Notes under the pieces: model-generated
Told to the model about the DNA's origin: nothing
Databases searched by the model: none
The model's input: the letters and a program-made list of their open reading frames with translations, nothing else
Assembly: GCA_021828635.1 (NCBI GenBank)
Contig: JAJZEJ010000080.1
Span: forward strand, 1 to 6,078
Reading direction: 5' to 3'
DNA length: 6,078 nucleotides
Source: Chloroflexota bacterium
Lineage (GTDB): Bacteria; Chloroflexota; Ktedonobacteria; Ktedonobacterales; Ktedonobacteraceae
Shown: positions 1 to 5,483 of the stretch, piece after piece
Numbering within the stretch: the first letter of the stretch is position 1
Layout: every line of letters starts with the position of its first letter
Program-made: the position numbers and the translations under genes

Positions 1-1
1 A

Positions 2-145
2 TCGGCAACCTACCGTGCGACCTGGACCGCATCTCTCAATTACGTAGGGTATTATGGCGCGGTACCGAAAACCACTGACACAGCAAGCACACAGCCAAAT
101 GCAGACCGCGACTACGTCAACTTCAACATCCAGCATACTTTCTGA
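2..145 (+). CDS. C-terminal end of a DUF1302-type outer-membrane beta-barrel protein (5' truncated)
   Basis: The reading frame is open from base 2 to a TGA at 143-145 and gives the last 47 residues of a protein. The tail reads NADRDYVNFNIQHTF. A final phenylalanine with alternating hydrophobic or aromatic residues before it is the usual last strand of an outer-membrane barrel recognised by the BAM machinery. The RDYVNFNIQ pattern closely resembles the RDFVxLxVxYxF ending I associate with the DUF1302 family. The fragment is rich in aromatic and small polar residues (NYVGYYGAV), as expected of a strand pair. The next gene is DUF1329, and DUF1302 followed by DUF1329 is a standard pair, which supports the call strongly. 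Any signal peptide and the main barrel lie outside the window. Inferred role: an outer-membrane channel or receptor for a hydrophobic substrate. Another barrel family is possible but less likely given the neighbour. Confidence 0.8.
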   Translation, partial: SATYRATWTASLNYVGYYGAVPKTTDTASTQPNADRDYVNFNIQHTF

Positions 146-158
146 GTAACACACTCAG
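142..158 (+). repeat. Small inverted repeat over the barrel gene's stop codon
   Basis: CTGAGT at 142-147 and ACTCAG at 153-158 are perfect reverse complements around a 5-base loop, with a possible extra T-G pair (141/159). The TGA stop lies inside the left arm. No T-run follows, so it is not a convincing terminator. It could stabilise the upstream message or slow the junction. With a 6-bp stem, chance occurrence is quite possible. Confidence 0.35.
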
Positions 159-220
159 GCCCATTGAATTCGCCATATTCACTTAGATCACTTGGCTACG
201 GCGTGCACTCCGCGCCGACA

Positions 221-228
221 AAGGAAGG
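221..228 (+). promoter_or_regulatory. Ribosome binding site that fixes the DUF1329 start
   Basis: AAGGAAGG lies 5 bases before ATG 234. The longer possible start, TTG at 192, would put this purine run inside the coding region and add 14 charged residues ahead of the twin-arginine signal. The site therefore decides in favour of 234. Confidence 0.75.
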
Positions 229-233
229 AAAAT

Positions 234-1616
234 ATGAACCGACGCAAATTTGGCATTCTCGCTGGCCTCGGGGCGGCTAGCCCGACTCTAATGACTCCTA
301 CCCCGGCGCGAGCTGCGGCAGATCCCGCATTGCTGACTACGACCTTGACACCGCTCGGCTCCGAACGCGCCGGCAATGCCGATGGTTCGATCCCCCCCTG
401 GACGGGAGGGGTAGTCTCGCCGCCTCTTCCCGTAACCACCCCCGTCGATGTGCCAATGTTCACAGATGAGAAGCCGCTCTACACTGTGGATGCCAGCAAT
501 ATGGACCAATATAAGGATATGCTGACGCCAGCGACACAGGTCATGATGTCCAATTATGGCTTCAGCATCAAAGTTTATCCCACCCACCGCACGGCCGCGG
601 CGCCGCAATATGTCTACGATAACATCGCTAAGAACGTGATCCGTGCCAAGTTTGACCCTGCAGGAGGCCAGCTTGGCTTTCTCGGCGCTTTTGGGGGGGT
701 GCCGTTTCCAATCATCGATACCTCAGATCCAGAAACTGGTGGCACACAGCTCATCTGGAATCACCTCCTGGCGTGGCCCGGCTATTCAAACTGGACATTA
801 TTCTCGCCAAGCATCGTTGTCACGAACGGACAGATGGTTCTCACCGAGGGGGGTAAAAGTCGCTTTATCTATCCGTACTATGATCCGAAGGGGTCACCTG
901 AAACATATGATGGATATTATTATAAACTTCACGAATATATGGTGGCCCCGGCAGCGGTGGATGGCGGCGAGGCAATGGTTTGGTATAGCAGCAACACCCG
1001 ATTGAAGCCCGATCAGACCTGGACCGTCGTCGCAGGCGAAGGACGTGTACGTAAGGCGCCTAACGAGGTTTACGATACGCCGTCAGCGAACATCAACGAC
1101 ATCGGCAATTACGACGAGGGCACCTGTTTCTCTGGCAGCCCGGACCAGTACCACTGGATCTACATCGGCAAACAGGAAATGTTGATCCCCTATAACAACA
1201 ATGGCCTGCATTATCATACCGCGCAGGAATTATTCGGTCCTAAGACACCGAATCCCGATCTCATCCGCTGGGAAAAACACCGTGTATGGGTGCTGGAAGC
1301 CAATCTGCGTGCAGACAAGCGCAACGTGCTGCATAAGCGCCGCTTCTATCTCGATGAAGACACGTATTCCGCCATGCTGGGAGAAAGCTACGGTGCCGAC
1401 GGCAAAATGGTAAAATGCTACACTACTTTCAACCGTTGCGTACCGTCGATGCCTGGTACCGTTACCCAGGGTATGTTTATTTTTAACGTGCAAACCGGTG
1501 ACTACGGCTATGTCGGCAGCATCAACTACCCTCCATTCAGCGCCAACGAATATATCGGTCCGCAAGACCCGAACTATTTTGACCCTCAGCAGATGGCGGC
1601 CAGTTCGAGCTTCTAA
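234..1616 (+). CDS. DUF1329 family periplasmic (LolA/LolB-like) protein with Tat-type signal
   Basis: This is a complete protein of 460 residues, about the usual length of the DUF1329 (PF07044) family. Residues 1-29 look like a twin-arginine signal: MNRRKFGILAGLG (R3-R4-K-F), a short hydrophobic stretch, then ARAA with probable cleavage near 27-29. Family landmarks follow in order: LTPLGSERAGNADG at 38-51 with PPWTGG after it, GGVPFPI at 154-160 and IWNH at 174-177. Then come a tyrosine-rich stretch at 213-235, GEGRVRKAPNEVYDTP at 268-283 and GKQEMLIPYNNN at 312-323. Members are often annotated as outer-membrane lipoprotein-sorting proteins because of a LolA/LolB-like fold. No lipobox cysteine is present here, so it should be soluble in the periplasm. 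It sits 88 bases after a DUF1302 barrel and ahead of a YCF48-like gene and an RND transporter, which suggests it carries a hydrophobic ligand between barrel and pump. That role is inference. Two 7-base homopolymers (C at 392-398, G at 693-699) occur in the gene, but the frame is intact. Confidence 0.94.
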   Translation: MNRRKFGILAGLGAASPTLMTPTPARAAADPALLTTTLTPLGSERAGNADGSIPPWTGGVVSPPLPVTTPVDVPMFTDEKPLYTVDASNMDQYKDMLTPATQVMMSNYGFSIKVYPTHRTAAAPQYVYDNIAKNVIRAKFDPAGGQLGFLGAFGGVPFPIIDTSDPETGGTQLIWNHLLAWPGYSNWTLFSPSIVVTNGQMVLTEGGKSRFIYPYYDPKGSPETYDGYYYKLHEYMVAPAAVDGGEAMVWYSSNTRLKPDQTWTVVAGEGRVRKAPNEVYDTPSANINDIGNYDEGTCFSGSPDQYHWIYIGKQEMLIPYNNNGLHYHTAQELFGPKTPNPDLIRWEKHRVWVLEANLRADKRNVLHKRRFYLDEDTYSAMLGESYGADGKMVKCYTTFNRCVPSMPGTVTQGMFIFNVQTGDYGYVGSINYPPFSANEYIGPQDPNYFDPQQMAASSSF

Positions 1617-1632
1617 TCTGCTTGTCAATCAA

Positions 1633-1669
1633 TGGCTCCACTGCATGCCGTGCCGACGCAGTGGAGCCA
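1633..1669 (+). repeat. Perfect 12-bp stem-loop between DUF1329 and YCF48-like genes
   Basis: TGGCTCCACTGC at 1633-1644 and GCAGTGGAGCCA at 1658-1669 are exact reverse complements around a 13-base loop. The stem starts 17 bases after the DUF1329 stop. AAA follows it on the plus strand, not T, so it does not look like an ordinary rho-independent terminator. A 3'-end stabiliser or partial attenuator that gives more DUF1329 than downstream product is the likeliest role. A second copy elsewhere in the genome would instead make it a dispersed repeat. Confidence 0.75.
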
Positions 1670-1710
1670 AAATGCGTTACGTGGCATCGGACTTTGAGAA
1701 TAGCCTAGAT

Positions 1711-1715
1711 GGAAG
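1711..1715 (+). promoter_or_regulatory. Ribosome binding site for the YCF48-like gene
   Basis: GGAAG lies 5 bases before ATG 1721. The alternative ATG at 1709 has only a weak GAG (1696-1698) about 10 bases upstream. The site favours 1721, which also places the arginine cluster closer to the N-terminus. Confidence 0.55.
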
Positions 1716-1720
1716 CCAAC

Positions 1721-2830
1721 ATGACCTTTCTACGACGCCGTAATTTGCTTTCATCGGCTCTTTTGGGCGCGATCGGCGGCACCGTAGGTGGATCCGCCAA
1801 AGCTGCAACGCTGCAATACCCACAATTGACCAACGCCGCAATTTCAGTCCTACACCCTACCAACGCCTATTTCGTCACCGGCGCCAACGCCGGGCCGCGT
1901 GTTCTGGCGGGAGGGCAGAAAGGTCTTATCATTTATTCTGACAATGGTGGCCAGAGTTGGCACCAGGCGAAAGTGCCCTTCAGCGGTACAATCACCTCCA
2001 TCGCTTTCGCCAGCGCCAAGGTTGGCTGGGCCACTGGTGAGTTAGGTGTCATCCTCAAGACTGAGGATGGCGGTGAGAACTGGGTAAAGCAATTAGACGG
2101 CATCGCTGAGATCGCGCTGATGAATACGGCCACACAAGCCTATGTCGCCGCCCAGGAGCCTGGTTCAGATAACGCCGATCGCGCAACGCGCCGGGCGAAA
2201 ATTCTAACAAGCCAAGGTCCAGACAAGCCATTCCTTTCATTGTTGCCAATCAGCGAAACCGAAATTTTCGCCTTCGGGGCATACCGATTTGCCGAACATA
2301 GCACCGACGGCGGCAAAAGCTGGACTGATTGGAGCATGAATATCGACGACCCCGTGAGCCATAACATCTATGACGCCGCGAACATCAACGGTGCCTATTA
2401 CTTGGTGTCCGAGGCGAGCCTGATTTTCAAGTCAACTGACGGTGGCAGAACTTTCCCGAAACTCGCCCAGCCGGGCAACGCCACCTTCTTCGGCATTACC
2501 GACACGGGCGCCGGCGGCATTCTGGCCTATGGCGTGGCAGGTGAGATATATCTGTCCACCGACCAAGGCAAAACCTGGACCCAGCCGAACTTCACAGGCC
2601 AGTCCAACATCAACACAATCAGCGCCCTTCCCGGCTCGGGCCTGCTGGTCGCAGGTGATGCGGGCGGGGGCTTATGGATCAGCAAGGATCATGGCAACAG
2701 CTTCGTGCTGGCTAACCGCAATCCGATCATGAGCATCAACGATCTGGTGCCGCTGGGGCCGATGGGCTTTCTCCTTGTGACCAGCGTCGGCGTATTTGCC
2801 GTCCCCGACATGACGAAGATGCACCATTAG
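1721..2830 (+). CDS. YCF48/HCF136-like Asp-box beta-propeller, periplasmic, Tat-type signal
   Basis: From ATG 1721 the protein has 369 residues; ATG 1709 would add four (MEAN). The N-terminus MTFLRRRNLLSSALLGAIGG carries RRNLL followed by a hydrophobic segment and a SAKAA cleavage site near 25-29, a Tat-like export signal. Six Asp-boxes are visible: SDNGGQSW 73-80, TEDGGENW 114-121, STDGGKSW 194-201, STDGGRTF 238-245, STDQGKTW 279-286 and SKDHGNSF 321-328. Spacing is 41, 80, 44, 41 and 42 residues, so one degenerate blade probably lies around residues 155-170 and the fold would be a seven-bladed propeller, as in the photosystem II assembly factors HCF136/YCF48. No photosynthesis gene is present. 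In this context such proteins are often mis-annotated as photosystem stability factors, and they accompany DUF1302, DUF1329 and RND genes. Inferred role: a periplasmic scaffold or adaptor for the transporter next door. A sialidase function is unlikely, since Asp-boxes alone do not imply it and I see no catalytic arginine triad. Confidence 0.92.
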   Translation: MTFLRRRNLLSSALLGAIGGTVGGSAKAATLQYPQLTNAAISVLHPTNAYFVTGANAGPRVLAGGQKGLIIYSDNGGQSWHQAKVPFSGTITSIAFASAKVGWATGELGVILKTEDGGENWVKQLDGIAEIALMNTATQAYVAAQEPGSDNADRATRRAKILTSQGPDKPFLSLLPISETEIFAFGAYRFAEHSTDGGKSWTDWSMNIDDPVSHNIYDAANINGAYYLVSEASLIFKSTDGGRTFPKLAQPGNATFFGITDTGAGGILAYGVAGEIYLSTDQGKTWTQPNFTGQSNINTISALPGSGLLVAGDAGGGLWISKDHGNSFVLANRNPIMSINDLVPLGPMGFLLVTSVGVFAVPDMTKMHH

Positions 2831-2890
2831 GTTTGAGGATTTCCACGGTACGCAGCCTTCGCGCCGCCGCCGTGCAGGTTAACAAGAGCG

Positions 2891-2908
2891 GGCCGGGCAG
2901 GTCCGGCC
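2891..2908 (+). repeat. GC-only hairpin just upstream of the transporter's ribosome binding site
   Basis: GGCCGG at 2891-2896 and CCGGCC at 2903-2908 form a perfect 6-bp stem with a 6-base loop. It ends 4 bases before the AGAGGA ribosome binding site at 2913-2918. It could damp or time translation of the pump, or be the end of the upstream message. No T-run follows. Confidence 0.45.
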
Positions 2909-2912
2909 AAGT

Positions 2913-2918
2913 AGAGGA
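2913..2918 (+). promoter_or_regulatory. Ribosome binding site of the RND gene, paired with a TTG start
   Basis: AGAGGA is the only good purine run before the gene. It sits 2 bases before TTG 2921 and 11 bases before TTG 2930, so neither start has ideal spacing. An in-frame TAG at 2912-2914 rules out any longer start. No ATG occurs near the expected N-terminus. Confidence 0.5.
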
Positions 2919-2920
2919 AA

Positions 2921-5308
2921 TTGGGTAAGTTGGATAAGTCGAATACAGCACCCGTTATCGCAGACCTGAATCATTTCGATAAGGGGTCTGGCTCCCTTGT
3001 CGAGCGCATTCTGTTCAACAACCGCCCGATCATCATGATCCTGTGCCTCATCGCCACGGTTTTTCTTGGCTATGAGGCAACCAAGGTGCGGCTCTCGGCT
3101 GACTACGCGGATATGATTCCGACCCACCAGCCCTATATCGTCAACTATCTGAAGCATTATGACGATCTCTCGACCTCGTCCAATGCAGTGCAGGTTGCCG
3201 TTGTGGCGAATAAGAGCACGATCCTCGACAAGCATTATCTCGATGTGCTGCGGCACATAAGCGAAGAGGTTTACCTGTTGCCGGGCATCAACCGCCCCTT
3301 CATGCAATCTCTCTGGAGCCCGCAAACCACCTGGACGCTGGTGACGCCTGACGGCCTCACTGGCGGCCGCGTTATTGGCGAGCATTACGACGGCTCTCCT
3401 GCCGCTTTGCAGACAGTGGCCAGGCATATCCAAAATGCGGGCATTCTCGGCCAGCTTGTGGCGCTTGATTATAAATCCTCGATGATTTACGCGCCGTTGC
3501 TGCTGAAAGTGGACGGCAGACCGCTGAATTACGGCCAGCTCGCGAGCGACTTCAACAGCCTGCGTAAGAAATACGCCACGCAAGGCGTCACGCTGCACAT
3601 CATTGGCTTTGCCATGGTGGTTGGCGACATGATCAACGATATCAACGAGATCCTTGGCTTCTTCCTGATCTCTATCATTATCACCACGGGAATGCTGTTC
3701 TGGTACACGCGTTGCATCCGCTCCACGGCCCTGGTGGTGACCGCATCGCTCACCGCCGTAGTCTGGCAGATGGGCTTACTGTCCTTGCTCGGCCTTACCC
3801 TCACGCCATACTCTGTTCTCGTACCATTCCTCATTTTCGCCATTGGCATGAGTCACGGCGCCCAGAAAATGAACGGCGTGATGCAGGATATTGGCCGCGG
3901 CACACACCGTCTGGTGGCGGCTCGCTACACGTTCCGCCGGTTGTTCCTAGCTGGCTTTGTCGCTTTGATTTGCGATGCAACCAGCTTCTCGGTGTTGATG
4001 GTCATCCGCATTGCCTCCATTCAGCAATTGGCGATCATTGCGACCATCGGTGTTGCCTTACTGGTGATCACAAATCTGATTCTTATTCCCATCACCCTCA
4101 GCTACATCGGAGTGAACCCCCTGGCCGCCGAACGTAGCAAACGTACCGGCATCAACTATACTAGCAACCCTAACCCACTTTGGTTGTTTCTTGACCTGTT
4201 CACCCAACGCCGCTGGGCGGCTTGTGCGATACTCGGCGCTATTTTGGTAGCCGGCGTTGGTTATGCTGTGGGGAGGCATGTGCAAATTGGTGATCTGGAA
4301 CCTGGTGCGCCGGAGTTGAGACAGAGCTCCGTCTACAACAAAGATAATGCCTACATCATCAAACATTTCGCAGTCGGTAGTGACATGATGGTGGCGATGG
4401 TTGATACTAAGGAAGGGCATTGCCTTGATTACTCGGTGCTAACTGCGATGAGCCGACTGCAATGGCGGTTGCAGCAACTGCCCCAAGTTACCTCGACCAG
4501 CTCTGCCGCTACTGTTGAATCCTACCTTTCGTCGGGATTGACGGAAGGGTCGCCAAAATGGTTTGGAATTGAGCCTAATTCTTCAGGACTCTATGCCGGT
4601 GCACTGGGTATTCCGCCGGAGTTTAAGAATATCGCATGCACTTTTGATCCAATTTATATTTCGCTGACCGACCATAAGGCAAGAACACTTAGCACTGTGT
4701 TGAATACCGCACAAAGATTCATCAGCAATCCCTCAAACAAAGGGACTGGTTACAAAATCTCGCTCGTTGGAGGCAATGCCGGTATTGAAGCCGCCACCAA
4801 CATTGTAGTAGCACAAGCTAACACCGTGATGCTGGTGCTAATTTATACAGTCGTCACCATCTTCTGCTTTGTGGCATTCAAATCCTGGCGTGCCGTGCTT
4901 TGCGCCATAATTCCCTTGGCCATAACATCCATCTTGGCGCAGGCGTTAATGGTGTGGCTGCATATCGGCATTAAGGTGGCTACCTTGCCAGTTACAGCAC
5001 TCGGGGTGGGCATTGGTGTCGATTACGCGCTGTATGTCCTCAGCATCCTGCTCCGCTTTTTGCGTGGCGGGTTGCCTCTGTCCGAGGCTTATTATGAGAC
5101 ACTGATGTCCACCGGCAAAGTTGTGCTGCTCACCGGCATCACTTTGGCGCTGGGCGTCAGTACCTGGATTTTTGCCCCGATCAAATTCCAAGCCGATATG
5201 GGGCTTCTGCTCTGCTTTATGTTCCTGTGGAATATGTTGGGTGCGATGATCCTTCTCCCCGCACTCGCCTGCTTTTTGTTGCCTGCCCGGCTATTTCCAC
5301 CGAGATAG
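2921..5308 (+). CDS. RND superfamily (MMPL-type) inner-membrane transporter
   Basis: This is a complete 795-residue protein read from TTG 2921 (TTG 2930 would drop three residues). It has the duplicated RND layout: helix 1 at about 36-52, a first periplasmic domain at about 55-240, helices 2-6 at about 244-395 and helix 7 at about 432-450. A second periplasmic domain spans about 453-630 and helices 8-12 about 632-787. The second half carries the MMPL signature GIGVDYALYVLS at 697-708, then STGKVVLLTGITLA and FQADMGLLLCFMFLWNMLGA (756-775). The matching site in the first half reads GMSHGAQ (309-315), without the acidic residue; D352 in helix 5 is another buried acid. C501 and C573 in the second periplasmic domain could form a disulfide. 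Such pumps use the proton gradient to move lipids or other hydrophobic compounds. As the last gene after the barrel, DUF1329 and propeller genes, it is probably the energised part of one envelope system. Export versus uptake and the substrate are unknown. Relatives include HpnN-like and MmpL-like proteins; AcrB-type drug pumps are longer and do not fit. Confidence 0.93.
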   Translation: MGKLDKSNTAPVIADLNHFDKGSGSLVERILFNNRPIIMILCLIATVFLGYEATKVRLSADYADMIPTHQPYIVNYLKHYDDLSTSSNAVQVAVVANKSTILDKHYLDVLRHISEEVYLLPGINRPFMQSLWSPQTTWTLVTPDGLTGGRVIGEHYDGSPAALQTVARHIQNAGILGQLVALDYKSSMIYAPLLLKVDGRPLNYGQLASDFNSLRKKYATQGVTLHIIGFAMVVGDMINDINEILGFFLISIIITTGMLFWYTRCIRSTALVVTASLTAVVWQMGLLSLLGLTLTPYSVLVPFLIFAIGMSHGAQKMNGVMQDIGRGTHRLVAARYTFRRLFLAGFVALICDATSFSVLMVIRIASIQQLAIIATIGVALLVITNLILIPITLSYIGVNPLAAERSKRTGINYTSNPNPLWLFLDLFTQRRWAACAILGAILVAGVGYAVGRHVQIGDLEPGAPELRQSSVYNKDNAYIIKHFAVGSDMMVAMVDTKEGHCLDYSVLTAMSRLQWRLQQLPQVTSTSSAATVESYLSSGLTEGSPKWFGIEPNSSGLYAGALGIPPEFKNIACTFDPIYISLTDHKARTLSTVLNTAQRFISNPSNKGTGYKISLVGGNAGIEAATNIVVAQANTVMLVLIYTVVTIFCFVAFKSWRAVLCAIIPLAITSILAQALMVWLHIGIKVATLPVTALGVGIGVDYALYVLSILLRFLRGGLPLSEAYYETLMSTGKVVLLTGITLALGVSTWIFAPIKFQADMGLLLCFMFLWNMLGAMILLPALACFLLPARLFPPR

Positions 5309-5330
5309 GTCAACAAGACATCCAAAATGC

Positions 5331-5351
5331 GGCGCGGCACGATGCCGCGCC
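5331..5351 (+). terminator. GC-rich hairpin, probable end of the transport operon
   Basis: GGCGCGGCA at 5331-5339 and TGCCGCGCC at 5343-5351 form a perfect 9-bp stem with a CGA loop, 22 bases after the RND stop. The plus-strand tail (TATTCGTCCCTT) is only weakly T-rich. Read on the minus strand, the stem is followed by GCATTTTGG, which has a four-T run, so it may work in both directions. Its position between the RND stop and an operator-like palindrome favours a terminator. Confidence 0.6.
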
Positions 5352-5394
5352 TATTCGTCCCTTCGCTGCATCGCACTCCGAACGTTTTACTTAT

Positions 5395-5416
5395 ATTAAC
5401 TAAATATTTAGTTAAT
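5395..5416. promoter_or_regulatory. Perfect 22-bp AT-rich palindrome, likely repressor operator of the hydrolase gene
   Basis: ATTAACTAAAT at 5395-5405 is followed directly by its exact reverse complement at 5406-5416. Symmetry with no spacer, length and AT content fit the binding site of a dimeric helix-turn-helix regulator of the TetR or MarR type. It lies 67 bases before ATG 5484. A TATATT at 5392-5397, five of six matches to a -10 box, overlaps its left edge, which would suit repression by blocking polymerase; I found no good -35 partner. The regulator gene is not in the window. As RNA it could also fold, but eleven mostly A-U pairs without a loop make a DNA site likelier. Confidence 0.75.
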
Positions 5417-5473
5417 GTGTACCTACTGCGGCGCGTCGGTCAGCCGAATTGTAATTTCGCACCTCAACACGAT

Positions 5474-5480
5474 AGGTAGG
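5474..5480 (+). promoter_or_regulatory. Ribosome binding site of the hydrolase gene
   Basis: AGGTAGG ends 3 bases before ATG 5484; its first AGG has a 7-base gap, the more usual distance. It supports 5484 as the start. Confidence 0.5.
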
Positions 5481-5483
5481 AAA

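Noticed and set aside
164..191. Possible promoter with TTGAAT at 164-169 before DUF1329
   Set aside because: No -10 box stands at the proper distance, and the gap to the barrel gene fits co-transcription.
192..233. Longer DUF1329 start at TTG 192 (14 extra residues)
   Set aside because: The AAGGAAGG ribosome site at 221-228 would be inside the gene, and the extension is highly charged ahead of an otherwise standard twin-arginine signal starting at ATG 234.
1721..2830. Reading the propeller as a photosystem II assembly factor or a sialidase
   Set aside because: No photosynthesis gene is nearby, and Asp-boxes are structural repeats found in many propellers. The neighbours point to an envelope role instead.
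2844..2874. CACGG/CCGTG inverted repeat after the propeller gene
   Set aside because: A 5-bp stem with a 21-base loop is easily found by chance in GC-rich DNA.
2879..3598. Minus-strand open frame of 239 residues over the pump gene
   Set aside because: It lies almost wholly opposite the RND coding sequence, its protein looks like no family I know, and the plus-strand frame has clear motifs. It is a shadow of codon bias.
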